From positions 19,329-83,328 of the forward strand of contig JAJDDP010000211.1 in the NCBI GenBank assembly GCA_029260235.1: DNA of 64,000 bases, read 5' to 3'. Numbering within the stretch: position 1 is the stretch's first letter; every line of letters starts with the position of its first letter. Source of the DNA: Phycisphaerae bacterium (GTDB lineage Bacteria > Planctomycetota > Phycisphaerae > UBA1845). Below, piece by piece: positions 28,383 through 36,526 of this stretch. The position numbers were made by a program, and so were the translations under genes. The notes beneath the pieces were generated by a model. The model made no database searches and was not told where the DNA came from. It was given only the letters and a program-made list of their open reading frames with translations.

Positions 28383-30124
28383 GTCGATCTCAATCAACAA
28401 TAGTCCTCCTGCTAGTCGCCGGGCTGGCTGGCTCTAAGGCAAACGCCCAGCGCAGCGTCGTCGGTTCGCCGCACGATCTCAGCGTGTTCGGGCGGGCCTC
28501 TGCCCATGCGATTGAAGAAGAGCAGGTTTGCATCTTCTGCCACGCCCCGCACAACGCTACAGGGCAAGCCCCCCTGTGGAATCGCCACATGCCGCCGACG
28601 CACTACCGCATCTACGAGTCTTCCACCACCGATGCACGCATTGACCAACCCAGCGGCCCGTCCAAGATGTGTCTGAGTTGTCACGATGGCGCCCTCGCGC
28701 TCGGCTTGTTAGCAAGCCGTCCCATCGGCGACCCCGTGGTAATGAGCAGCCGCACCATTGGACCGGGGCCTGCTGACCTGACCCAGGATTTGTCCGACGA
28801 CCATCCCATCGCTTTTCGATACGACCGCGCCTTGGCAAACCGCGATGGCCAATTGAAAGACCCCAACATAGTCTCCTCCAAGTTACCGCTTGGCGCTCAT
28901 GACGAGGTTCACTGCACGACATGCCACGACGCCCACGACAACAGCCTCGGGGATTTCCTGCGGATCACCGACCGCCGAAGTGCTATTTGTCTCTCCTGCC
29001 ACGACATGCTGGGGTGGGACGTATCCGCCCATGCGCGTAGCCCGTTCCCAATTCGAGGCCGGCAGGTCGATCCCCGTGAGAAGCTGACCTATCACACGGT
29101 GGCTGACAATGCGTGCAGCAATTGCCACAAAATCCACTCAGCCCCAGGACGGGAACGGCTGCGCCGCTTCGTTCGTGAAGAGGACAACTGCCTGAACTGC
29201 CACAGCGGCGGCGTGGTGCTGCAAAACATCGCCAGCGAAATGCGAAAACCCTCAGCCCACCGCGTCGAGCGTTACCTTGGCAGGCACGACCCAACCGAAG
29301 ACCCTCGAACCATGGGCCGCCATGTCGAGTGTGAAGATTGCCACAACCCCCACGCTGTGGCGGCCAACGCTCCGAACAGCACGCGTCGGCCCTCCAACGG
29401 CGCCGTCGATGGGAACACGCGCTTTGTGTCGGGCATCAGCGCCACCGGACGGCGGGTGAAGAACTCGCATTTTGAATATGAAATCTGCTTCAAGTGCCAC
29501 GCCGACAACATCTCCAGGCCCAGGAACTCCGGCATCGCTCGCCAGGTCACTCAGACCAACACGCGGCTGGAATTTCAGCCCACAAACCCCTCCTTTCATC
29601 CGGTGATCAACCCGCGCAACAACCGCGACGTGGTCAGCCTATTGCCGCCTTGGCGCGTCGGGTCGCAGATGCGCTGCACCGACTGCCACAACTCCGACCA
29701 AGGCCTGAGCAATTCGATCCCCAACGGGCCTTCTGGGCCACATGGCTCCATCCATGCTCCGATACTGATCGACAACTACACCACCAAAGATTTCACCATG
29801 GAGAGCGCCCGCAACTATGCACTCTGCTACCGCTGCCATGACCGGCAGAGTATCTTAGGCGATGAAAGTTTCGAGCTGCACAACCTCCATGTGGTACAAG
29901 AGCGGGCCCCCTGCTCAGCCTGTCACGACGCCCATGGCATTAGCCGGTCGCAGGGCAGTCGAACCAACCACAGCAACCTGATCAACTTTGACCGCTCAAT
30001 CGTCACCTCAGCCAGCGGCGGGCTGGGCAGCCGTGTCGAATATGTCGATACTGGCACCTACGCGGGCAACTGCACCTTGACCTGTCACAATGTGGTTCAT
30101 GTGCGCTTTGGATACGGACGGTGA
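28379..30124 (+). CDS. dodecaheme c-type cytochrome (11 CXXCH + 1 CX3CH)
   Basis: The protein has 581 residues; ATG overlaps the preceding TGA. The cleavable signal peptide is VLLLVAGLAGSKANAQ. Eleven CXXCH sites run from CIFCH (about residue 51) to CSACH, and the last site is the unusual CTLTCH near the C-terminus. Many sites carry a second motif His as CHxxH/CHDAH or CHNPH, typical of tightly stacked hemes. SCHDG and CHxPH features resemble OmcS-like and other doubled-CXXCH (cytochrome c nanowire) proteins, but filament formation cannot be judged from sequence alone. It is probably periplasmic or exported to the surface. It is 22 bp upstream of a tetraheme gene. Confidence 0.85.
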   Translation: MSRSQSTIVLLLVAGLAGSKANAQRSVVGSPHDLSVFGRASAHAIEEEQVCIFCHAPHNATGQAPLWNRHMPPTHYRIYESSTTDARIDQPSGPSKMCLSCHDGALALGLLASRPIGDPVVMSSRTIGPGPADLTQDLSDDHPIAFRYDRALANRDGQLKDPNIVSSKLPLGAHDEVHCTTCHDAHDNSLGDFLRITDRRSAICLSCHDMLGWDVSAHARSPFPIRGRQVDPREKLTYHTVADNACSNCHKIHSAPGRERLRRFVREEDNCLNCHSGGVVLQNIASEMRKPSAHRVERYLGRHDPTEDPRTMGRHVECEDCHNPHAVAANAPNSTRRPSNGAVDGNTRFVSGISATGRRVKNSHFEYEICFKCHADNISRPRNSGIARQVTQTNTRLEFQPTNPSFHPVINPRNNRDVVSLLPPWRVGSQMRCTDCHNSDQGLSNSIPNGPSGPHGSIHAPILIDNYTTKDFTMESARNYALCYRCHDRQSILGDESFELHNLHVVQERAPCSACHDAHGISRSQGSRTNHSNLINFDRSIVTSASGGLGSRVEYVDTGTYAGNCTLTCHNVVHVRFGYGR

Positions 30125-30146
30125 CTCAGATGAGGAATGCAACGCC

Positions 30147-30794
30147 ATGAAGATAATCCTGTTGGTCGTCGCTCTCCTGGGACTCAACGCGCTGACTGGT
30201 TCACCTGTCGCCGGTGACGCCAAGCCGGACGGGGAGCCGGCAGAGGCCCTTTCCGGGTATCAGAAGGGTGTAGCGGGCAGCAAGCACGATTTCAGCGATG
30301 CTGGTTGGGGCAATTCCTGCAACGCCTGTCACGTTCCGCACATTCAGGGCGTTCGCCCAAGTTCGTCGCCGCTAAACCAACCTGATCGCCAAGCTACCGT
30401 TGAGTTATTTCGCATCGAAGCCCAACGAGACGTTTTCGTCCCCGGCAGATTCACGCCCGGGCCTACCAGCCTGATTTGCATCGGCTGCCACGACGGAACG
30501 GTGGCGACTTCCACCATCGGATCATCCCATGCCCTGCTGGCTGGCGTTCGCGAAGGGTTCGCTGTTCCAGAAGGCTTTGCTTGGCGAGATCATCCCATCG
30601 GCATCCACTATCCTGCGGGCGAGCGAGAATTTCACCCGGCCTCGGTCGTGTTGGCCAAGGGCAAAGTGAAGCTGCCCGAGGGGCGCATCGAATGCGTCTC
30701 CTGCCACGATCCCCATAATCAATCAGGGGCACCCAAAATGCTGGTGATGTCTAACCGCCGAAGTCGACTATGCTTGAGTTGCCACATCAAATGA
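30147..30794 (+). CDS. tetraheme c-type cytochrome
   Basis: The protein has 215 residues from ATG 30147, with GAGGAATGC upstream; an upstream in-frame ATG (30090) lies inside the previous gene and lacks a signal. The signal peptide is ILLVVALLGLNALTGSPVAG. Heme sites are CNACH, CIGCH, CVSCH and CLSCH; the last is four residues before the end. The first motif is followed by VPH and the third by DPH, as in doubled-CXXCH proteins. It shares the CHDG and RRSRLCLSCH style with the 12-heme neighbour, so it may be a shorter paralogue or periplasmic shuttle. The stop overlaps the next ATG. Confidence 0.85.
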   Translation: MKIILLVVALLGLNALTGSPVAGDAKPDGEPAEALSGYQKGVAGSKHDFSDAGWGNSCNACHVPHIQGVRPSSSPLNQPDRQATVELFRIEAQRDVFVPGRFTPGPTSLICIGCHDGTVATSTIGSSHALLAGVREGFAVPEGFAWRDHPIGIHYPAGEREFHPASVVLAKGKVKLPEGRIECVSCHDPHNQSGAPKMLVMSNRRSRLCLSCHIK

Positions 30795-31903
30795 CCAAAC
30801 CGATTATTCAACTCGGCATTGTACTCATGCTGTCAGCTTCGGGCAGCGGGCTGCTGACCGGCTGTGCCCTGACCGGTCCAGATAGTCATGCTTGGACTGG
30901 ATCCGCCTATTTCCCGGACGACCGCACAGTTCCACGCATCGTGGTTCATGGCAATTTGCTGACTCAACTGCCCCGGGCTGATTCGACCTCAGCCTTGGAA
31001 CTGTTCCTTTACGGCCCACCCGATATGGTTCAATCGGCCATGCGGAACCCCCAGGGCGTTGCCATCAACGGTAGCGAACTGTTGATCTGCGACCAGGGTC
31101 GATTCGACGTGATCGCCACCAATCTGGCTACCGGGCGGAGTCGATTTTTCTGCGACCCAAGCAATCCACCTCGCTGTCCGGTTGATGTAGCCGTGGATGC
31201 ACAGGGCCTTGTCTATGTGGCAGATACGACTCTTCGTAGCGTATTGATCTATGCATCCGACGGTCGATACCGCGGGGAGTTGGTGACATCAGCCGACCCG
31301 GACCGAGAATTCCGACCTGCGGCTGTGACCGTCCATGGCGATGTCGTCTTCATCGGCAATATCGGCGAACATCGCATCGACCGCTGGTCTATCGCTAAGC
31401 AGCAGTGGTTGGCTCCATGGATCCCGCCATCAAGTGCCCCGCCGCTCTACGCGCCGAGTGGATTGTGCGTTGGCCTTGGAGGAGTCTTGTTCATCGCCGA
31501 TGCGGTGCAGGGCAGCGTTCTTAGGGTGTCACCGGATGGCACATGGCTGCCGCCTATCGGCACACCAGGCCGAGCTGACGGCCAGCTAGTGAGGCCCAAA
31601 CAGGTGGCTTGCACTGAATCAGGACTTCTCCTCGTCACCGACGCTGGACGACAATCCATGTTGGTTTACGATTCGACGGGGCGCTACCTCACCGAAGTTC
31701 ACGAAGGACCGGCCGATTGGCCAGGCTGGGTGCTCCCTTGCGGGATAGCTGTACTGCCCACAGATGTTAGTGCGGCTGCATGGGGAAGCTCCGGGGGAGA
31801 GCAAGTCGTGGTCACCGATTCGTTGGGCCGCGTGTCGTTGACCTCGCTGACGGCTGTGACAGCCGCCGATTTGCCCGCTCAGATACCGGAACGATCCAAA
31901 TGA
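30791..31903 (+). CDS. NHL-repeat lipoprotein 2
   Basis: The protein has 370 residues. ATG 30791 overlaps the upstream TGA (ATGA); an earlier ATG at 30770 is less likely. The lipobox is GLLTGCALTG. NHL blades are visible, for example GLVYVADTTLRSVLIY, GVLFIADAVQGSVLRV and LLVTDAGRQSMLVYD. It is distantly similar in layout to NHL lipoprotein 1, so the cluster has two lipidated propellers, each next to multiheme cytochromes. It is presumed to lie in the outer membrane leaflet as an assembly or docking partner; no enzyme motif was seen. Confidence 0.8.
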   Translation: MTKPIIQLGIVLMLSASGSGLLTGCALTGPDSHAWTGSAYFPDDRTVPRIVVHGNLLTQLPRADSTSALELFLYGPPDMVQSAMRNPQGVAINGSELLICDQGRFDVIATNLATGRSRFFCDPSNPPRCPVDVAVDAQGLVYVADTTLRSVLIYASDGRYRGELVTSADPDREFRPAAVTVHGDVVFIGNIGEHRIDRWSIAKQQWLAPWIPPSSAPPLYAPSGLCVGLGGVLFIADAVQGSVLRVSPDGTWLPPIGTPGRADGQLVRPKQVACTESGLLLVTDAGRQSMLVYDSTGRYLTEVHEGPADWPGWVLPCGIAVLPTDVSAAAWGSSGGEQVVVTDSLGRVSLTSLTAVTAADLPAQIPERSK

Positions 31904-32850
31904 TCGAGAAACGGTTCTTTGTATCGTGTTGCCTAGTCGCCGGCATCGTCGGCTGGGCGGGTCTGCGCATGCAAGTACGCGCCGACGCGAATTCCTCCAA
32001 CCAACAGCCGGCAGAAAACCCCCACTGGTCTGCGGAGGGGTGTGCCAGCTGCCACGCCGTTGGAGACGGTGAATTCAGTACAATCCCAGTCAACGAAATT
32101 GACGGCCTCTGTTTGGGATGTCACGATGGTGTTCGGGCCTCAGAGGAGTTGCATCCGATCGGCCGTTCGTTCGACAGCCCGCAGATCACCTTGCCGAAGG
32201 ACTGGCCTGCCCCCGAGGGGCGATTGGGTTGCATTACTTGCCACAACGTCCGCCAGGCTTGTCAGCCGCAACCGGTCAGACCCGCGTTGAACTCAGTATT
32301 CTTGCGCTCTGAGCCGACCGCCAACGCCTATTGCAATCAGTGTCACACCGCAGCTGCCGACCATGGCCAGCTTAACCCACACCGCATGCTCGACGCCGAC
32401 GGCCAAGTCAATAAGCAGACCTGCACGTTCTGCCACCAGAGCGAGATGCCAACAGGCCCGAGCGCACGCAGGACGGGTGATTCGAGATTGCAAATGGATC
32501 CAATCTTGTTATGCCTGCGATGTCACCAATCACACACGGACTACTTTGAGCCAGGGCATATTGGAATCAAGCCCTCTTCTCAGATCTTGGAACGGATCTC
32601 GAAGCTAAACCAAGCGCAATCGTTGGAGCATCCAGAAGCGCACGCGGCGGTTCGATCCAAGTACGCAAGCCTACCATTGTCGCCCGAAGGACGAGTCACC
32701 TGCTCGACGTGTCACAACCCCCACCAGCAGGGCGTGTTTCCCGAAGGAAGCGTGTTGGGTTGCGGGGCGAGGCGCCTCGATAGAGCCGATGGCGGCCTGC
32801 CCCACCGCGGGCTGGACCGGGATCTGTGCGGCGCATGCCATGCAAAATGA
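31900..32850 (+). CDS. octaheme c-type cytochrome
   Basis: The protein has 316 residues; ATG overlaps the upstream TGA. The signal region is RFFVSCCLVAGIVGWAGL. Eight heme sites are present: CASCH, CLGCH, CITCH, CNQCH, CTFCH, CLRCH, CSTCH and CGACH, the last one three residues from the end. CHDGVRASEELHPIG and CHNPH motifs match the other cytochromes of this operon. It is the last gene before a 305-bp gap and the HybA-like gene. It is likely a periplasmic or exported electron carrier. Confidence 0.85.
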   Translation: MIEKRFFVSCCLVAGIVGWAGLRMQVRADANSSNQQPAENPHWSAEGCASCHAVGDGEFSTIPVNEIDGLCLGCHDGVRASEELHPIGRSFDSPQITLPKDWPAPEGRLGCITCHNVRQACQPQPVRPALNSVFLRSEPTANAYCNQCHTAAADHGQLNPHRMLDADGQVNKQTCTFCHQSEMPTGPSARRTGDSRLQMDPILLCLRCHQSHTDYFEPGHIGIKPSSQILERISKLNQAQSLEHPEAHAAVRSKYASLPLSPEGRVTCSTCHNPHQQGVFPEGSVLGCGARRLDRADGGLPHRGLDRDLCGACHAK

Positions 32851-33155
32851 TTTCAGCCCTCCGCAAAGTTCTCAATTCTGAATATGTGGCCACCTTTTCT
32901 GCCTCAGAAGTGGAATGGCAGCGTTGCCGCATGAGGAATCGCACCTGGATCAGCCCACTTGGCACACGAAGTGCCGGATGGGTTGATGCGTAGCAGCCTG
33001 CCGCCTTCGCTTGCAGGGTGAGTGGGATCAAGAGTTGCGCCAGGCCTGTCACGCCCAATGACTGCACCCAGGTCGAACAGCTCAGAGCTGCGGGATCGAG
33101 AGGTGCCCGTGATCGCGGGTCGCCAAGTTGGCGACCGAATGGGGGGCATGACCTA
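32851..33155 (+). other. 305-bp gap between the 8-heme and HybA-like genes
   Basis: No complete gene was seen. A short frame ending at 33061 reads EWDQELRQACHAQ-stop. It resembles the ACHAK-stop end of the preceding gene and could be a degraded cytochrome tail. The gap may hold a promoter for the quinol-oxidase half of the cluster, but none was identified with confidence. Confidence 0.35.
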
Positions 33156-34088
33156 ATGGCTTTGAATCGGCGCGAGTTCATGCGAGTTGCCGGCGTTGCC
33201 GGAGCTGGAGTGGCGTTCGCAAATAACCAGAGTCACGCGAACGAATTCGCCCAGCTGCCGGGTTCGGCTGACCAAATGATGGGCGTCCTTGTGGACATCC
33301 CCAATTGTATCGGCTGTCGCAAGTGCGAATATGCCTGTCAAGAGTCGGCTGGATTCGACGTAGCACCCCTTGAGACCTTCGAAGACAAATCGGTGTTTGC
33401 CCAGGACCGCCGTCCGACGCCGAGCAGTTACACCGTCGTAAACAGATACGGCCATCCAACGGGCGACTCCAAGCCAGCCCATGTGAAAGTCAACTGCCTG
33501 CACTGCCTTGAACCGGCGTGCGTCTCAGCCTGTTTGGTTCGGGCGCTAACCAAGGAGCCAAGCGGGCCTGTGGTGTACGACGCGGCCAAGTGCATGGGCT
33601 GTCGCTACTGTATGGTGGCATGCCCGTTCCAGATTCCAGCCTACGAATACGACAACGCCACGACACCGCAAGTCCGCAAATGCACGATGTGCTTTGGCCA
33701 GCTGACCAAGAACGGCGGCGTCCCGGCATGCGTCAAAGCCTGCCCCCAAGACTGCGTCATCTATGGCAAGCGAAACGATTTGCTGCGGCTGGCTCATGAC
33801 CGGATCAGCGCACACCCCGACGTGTACATCGACCATGTGTATGGCGAGCATGAGGCGGGCGGCACGTCTTGGTTATATCTGTCAAGCATCCCCTATGAAG
33901 AACTCGGCTTCGTCAAGGCAGGCCTGACCGCCCCGCCGGCACTGACCGAGTTGATTCAACATGGGATCTTCAAGTATTGGATTCCGCCGTTAGCGCTCTA
34001 TGGACTACTGGGCATCATCATGAAGCTTTCCCGCCCCGATCCTTCCGAGCAAGCCGCTCAAGCTGAATCAGGAACCGTTGAATGTTAG
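33156..34088 (+). CDS. HybA-like 4x[4Fe-4S] ferredoxin subunit, Tat-exported
   Basis: The protein has 310 residues from ATG 33156, nine nt after a GGGGGG. The N-terminus NRREFMRVAGVAGAGVA is a twin-arginine signal. Four cysteine groups for [4Fe-4S] clusters are visible: CIGCRKCEYAC (from residue 51), CLHCLEPACVSAC, CMGCRYCMVACPF, and a CTMC...CVKACPQDC pair. A single C-terminal membrane helix (YWIPPLALYGLLGIIM) is typical of HybA. In the family it carries electrons between a quinone-reactive HybB/NrfD partner and a periplasmic partner. Here no hydrogenase subunits are present and the next genes are multiheme cytochromes, as in Geobacter Cbc-type quinol:cytochrome c reductases. It overlaps the next gene by 7 bp. 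Confidence 0.85.
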   Translation: MALNRREFMRVAGVAGAGVAFANNQSHANEFAQLPGSADQMMGVLVDIPNCIGCRKCEYACQESAGFDVAPLETFEDKSVFAQDRRPTPSSYTVVNRYGHPTGDSKPAHVKVNCLHCLEPACVSACLVRALTKEPSGPVVYDAAKCMGCRYCMVACPFQIPAYEYDNATTPQVRKCTMCFGQLTKNGGVPACVKACPQDCVIYGKRNDLLRLAHDRISAHPDVYIDHVYGEHEAGGTSWLYLSSIPYEELGFVKAGLTAPPALTELIQHGIFKYWIPPLALYGLLGIIMKLSRPDPSEQAAQAESGTVEC

Positions 34089-35275
34089 TGCATGGACCAG
34101 CCAAACCGACCGGACACACATTGGCCACCCCCGGTGTCTTGGCGTTGCTGGCCTTGACCGTGATGGGCATGGGTGTTGCCGGCTACCGACTTGTGTTTGG
34201 ACTTCAGGCGGTCACCAACCTGGATCAACAGCATCCCTGGGGTCTTTGGATCGCTATCGACGTCGGAACGGGGGTCGCACTTGCGGCTGGGGGCTTCACC
34301 ACGGCGGCGTTAGTTCATGTGTTCCATCGCCAGAGGTACAGCGCCCTGATGCGGCCTGCTCTGCTGACTGCCATGCTCGGCTATACGTTTGTAGGGATAG
34401 GCCTGATGTTCGATCTGGGGCGGTATTACAACATCTGGCACCCAATACTGCCCTCCATGTGGCAAGGTAACTCAGTGCTGTTCGAGGTGGGCTTATGTGT
34501 CATGTGCTACCTCACCGTGCTGTATATCGAATTTCTTCCGATTGTCTGTGAGCGCTTCGCCGGAGATGATCGATACCCCAGACTCGGGCCCGTGTGTGCA
34601 TGGGTGCAACGGGTGGTTCGTAAGACGATGTTCTTGCTCATCCTGGCTGGAGTGGTGCTGTCGTGTTTGCACCAGTCATCGCTCGGCACGTTAATGGTCA
34701 TCGCTCCATCCAAAGTGCATCCGTTGTGGTACACGCCGATCCTCCCGCTGCTGTTCCTCCTCTCGGCCATCGCCGTCGGTTTTCCCATGGTGATCTTCGA
34801 GTCGATCTACGCCTCTTGGTCCATGAAGAGTAAGTACGAAATGCACCTGCTCGCACCCCTGGCCAGGTTCATTCCCGTGTTTCTGGGTGTCTACCTAGCC
34901 TTCAAGATTGGCGACATGGTCGTCCGCGAAAGCTACACACATTTCGCCGCGACATCAGTTACGGGCGCACTCTTCGCGTCGGAGATCATTCTGGGGCTGG
35001 TGGTTCCCTTAGCGCTGCTGCTGTCAGCGAGAGTTCGGAGTTCGCCGCGTTGGTTGCTCATCGCCTCGTTGATGGTTGTTCTGGGCGTCGCCCTGAATCG
35101 CGTGAATATATTCTTGGTGAGCTACCAGCCGCCGTACGCCGTCAAGAGCTACGTCCCGTCGGTGGGCGAGTTTGTCTTGACCGTTGGGCTCATCGCTTGC
35201 TTGATGCTCGTTTACCGTGTCATCGTGACCTACCTTCCAGTGTTGAGTTCTGCTCCGAAAGCAGGGACAGCGTGA
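34082..35275 (+). CDS. HybB/NrfD-family quinone-interacting membrane subunit
   Basis: The protein has 397 residues with ten predicted membrane helices, starting TPGVLALLALTVMGMGV and ending FVLTVGLIACLMLVYRV. Family features include the HPWGLWIAIDVGTGVALAAGG region of helix 2 and FDLGRYYNIW after helix 3. HybB/NrfD proteins bind (mena)quinol in the inner membrane and hand electrons to the HybA-like ferredoxin. ATG lies inside the end of hybA-like and its stop overlaps the next start (GTGA), so the three are translationally linked. I infer a menaquinol:periplasmic cytochrome oxidoreductase. Confidence 0.85.
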   Translation: MLVHGPAKPTGHTLATPGVLALLALTVMGMGVAGYRLVFGLQAVTNLDQQHPWGLWIAIDVGTGVALAAGGFTTAALVHVFHRQRYSALMRPALLTAMLGYTFVGIGLMFDLGRYYNIWHPILPSMWQGNSVLFEVGLCVMCYLTVLYIEFLPIVCERFAGDDRYPRLGPVCAWVQRVVRKTMFLLILAGVVLSCLHQSSLGTLMVIAPSKVHPLWYTPILPLLFLLSAIAVGFPMVIFESIYASWSMKSKYEMHLLAPLARFIPVFLGVYLAFKIGDMVVRESYTHFAATSVTGALFASEIILGLVVPLALLLSARVRSSPRWLLIASLMVVLGVALNRVNIFLVSYQPPYAVKSYVPSVGEFVLTVGLIACLMLVYRVIVTYLPVLSSAPKAGTA

Positions 35276-36513
35276 TCCACCCCAGCAAGCTAAGATCCGG
35301 CGGATTGGGGTGGCTTAGATACGCAACTAAGATTGTTGTCGGTGTGGCTCTGTTTGGGATTCCTCGAAGCGCGGTCGCCCAAACAGCATCTACCCAGCCC
35401 AATGGTTTGCCCGACTGCGGTCGGTGCCATCAATGCGCCTCTCCAACTATCAAAGATCGCTGCCTTCAACCCTGCCTGCGCCCGTCGAGCGAACAGATAG
35501 AGCGGTCCCTCGATAATGGGCTGGGGCCAGACGTCGTGATCCTGGACGAACTGGAGGACCGCTACCTTCCGGTCCCGTTCGACCATGAGGGACACGCCGC
35601 CATGGCAGAAGTGACCCGAGGCTGCGCCGTTTGCCACCACTATACGCCAGAGAGCACCGCCCACCCGGCATGCAAGACCTGTCACGAGATCGCCCCAAGT
35701 CGCCAAGACATTCGCAAACCCGGGCTTAAGGGGGCCTATCATCGCCAGTGCCTGAATTGTCATCGGGAGTGGAGCCACGAGGAAAGCTGTTCGATCTGCC
35801 ATCTTCCAAAAGCAGGAAGAGACCGCGCTGGCGAGCCAACTCCCGTGCTGAGCAAAGACGACATCATGGGACGAATGCATCCCCCCATTTCGGAGCCAAA
35901 GACAGAAATCTACACCACCAGGGCAGCGGCAGCTCCAGGCCAGAGCGTCATTTTCCGTCATGATGAACACGTTCATCGCTTCGGCTTGGCCTGTGCGGAA
36001 TGCCATCATGAGGACAACTGCAAAAGATGCCACGAGGCGGGAAGAGAGGGCGCACATCGCGCCAAGTCTGTGAGCGAACATCATCAGCCCTGCGCCACCT
36101 GTCATAGGGTAGACGACCAGCAGAAATGCGACCGCTGCCACTGGAAGCATGGCCAGCCCAAGCCGCCGCCCTTCGATCACGCGACCACCGGATGGCAGCT
36201 TAGCCGGTACCATCGCAAGTTGAGCTGCCGCCAATGCCACATTTCCGTTCCATTCGCCAGGCTCGATGGCATCTGCAACTCGTGCCATAGTGCCTGGAGC
36301 CTGGAGACCTTCGATCACAAGGTCACGGGCCAAGTTTTGGATCAGAACCATGCAGAAGTTCCCTGCGAGGAATGCCACTTGGACCGCGCGTTTGAGCGCC
36401 CACCGACGTGTGACGAGTGCCACGACGATGAAGAAGGCTTCGGGTTACCGGCCAAACGCCCAGGGCCAACCAGCTCGACCAAACCCCTTGAGACTCCACC
36501 CGTGCAACCATAG
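35272..36513 (+). CDS. 13-heme c-type cytochrome
   Basis: The protein has 413 residues with GTG start 35272 overlapping the preceding TGA. The signal peptide ends VALFGIPRSAVAQ. Thirteen CXXCH sites are present: CGRCH, CAVCH, CKTCH, CLNCH, CSICH, CAECH, CKRCH, CATCH, CDRCH, CRQCH, CNSCH, CEECH and CDECH. Two read CHH, and FDHEGH / FDHATTG / FDHKVTG blocks supply distal His as in class III (c3-like) modules. Four extra Cys near the N-terminus (QCASPTIKDRCLQPC) are unusual. It probably accepts electrons from the HybAB-like pair in the periplasm, by analogy with Cbc complexes. A stretch of opposite-strand open frame covers it but is a shadow. Confidence 0.85.
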   Translation: MIHPSKLRSGGLGWLRYATKIVVGVALFGIPRSAVAQTASTQPNGLPDCGRCHQCASPTIKDRCLQPCLRPSSEQIERSLDNGLGPDVVILDELEDRYLPVPFDHEGHAAMAEVTRGCAVCHHYTPESTAHPACKTCHEIAPSRQDIRKPGLKGAYHRQCLNCHREWSHEESCSICHLPKAGRDRAGEPTPVLSKDDIMGRMHPPISEPKTEIYTTRAAAAPGQSVIFRHDEHVHRFGLACAECHHEDNCKRCHEAGREGAHRAKSVSEHHQPCATCHRVDDQQKCDRCHWKHGQPKPPPFDHATTGWQLSRYHRKLSCRQCHISVPFARLDGICNSCHSAWSLETFDHKVTGQVLDQNHAEVPCEECHLDRAFERPPTCDECHDDEEGFGLPAKRPGPTSSTKPLETPPVQP

Positions 36514-36526
36514 AGAGATTCTTGCA

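Noticed and set aside
33156..35275. Complete hydrogenase or nitrite reductase (Nrf) operon
   Set aside because: Only HybA/NrfC-like and HybB/NrfD-like subunits are present; no hydrogenase large/small subunit and no NrfA-type CXXCK motif was found.
35290..36423. 377-codon open frame on the minus strand opposite the 13-heme cytochrome
   Set aside because: It mirrors a strongly supported multiheme gene. Its translation is Met/Val/Ala-rich shadow sequence without a recognisable domain; CXXCH-coding DNA in GC-rich genomes often leaves long antisense frames.
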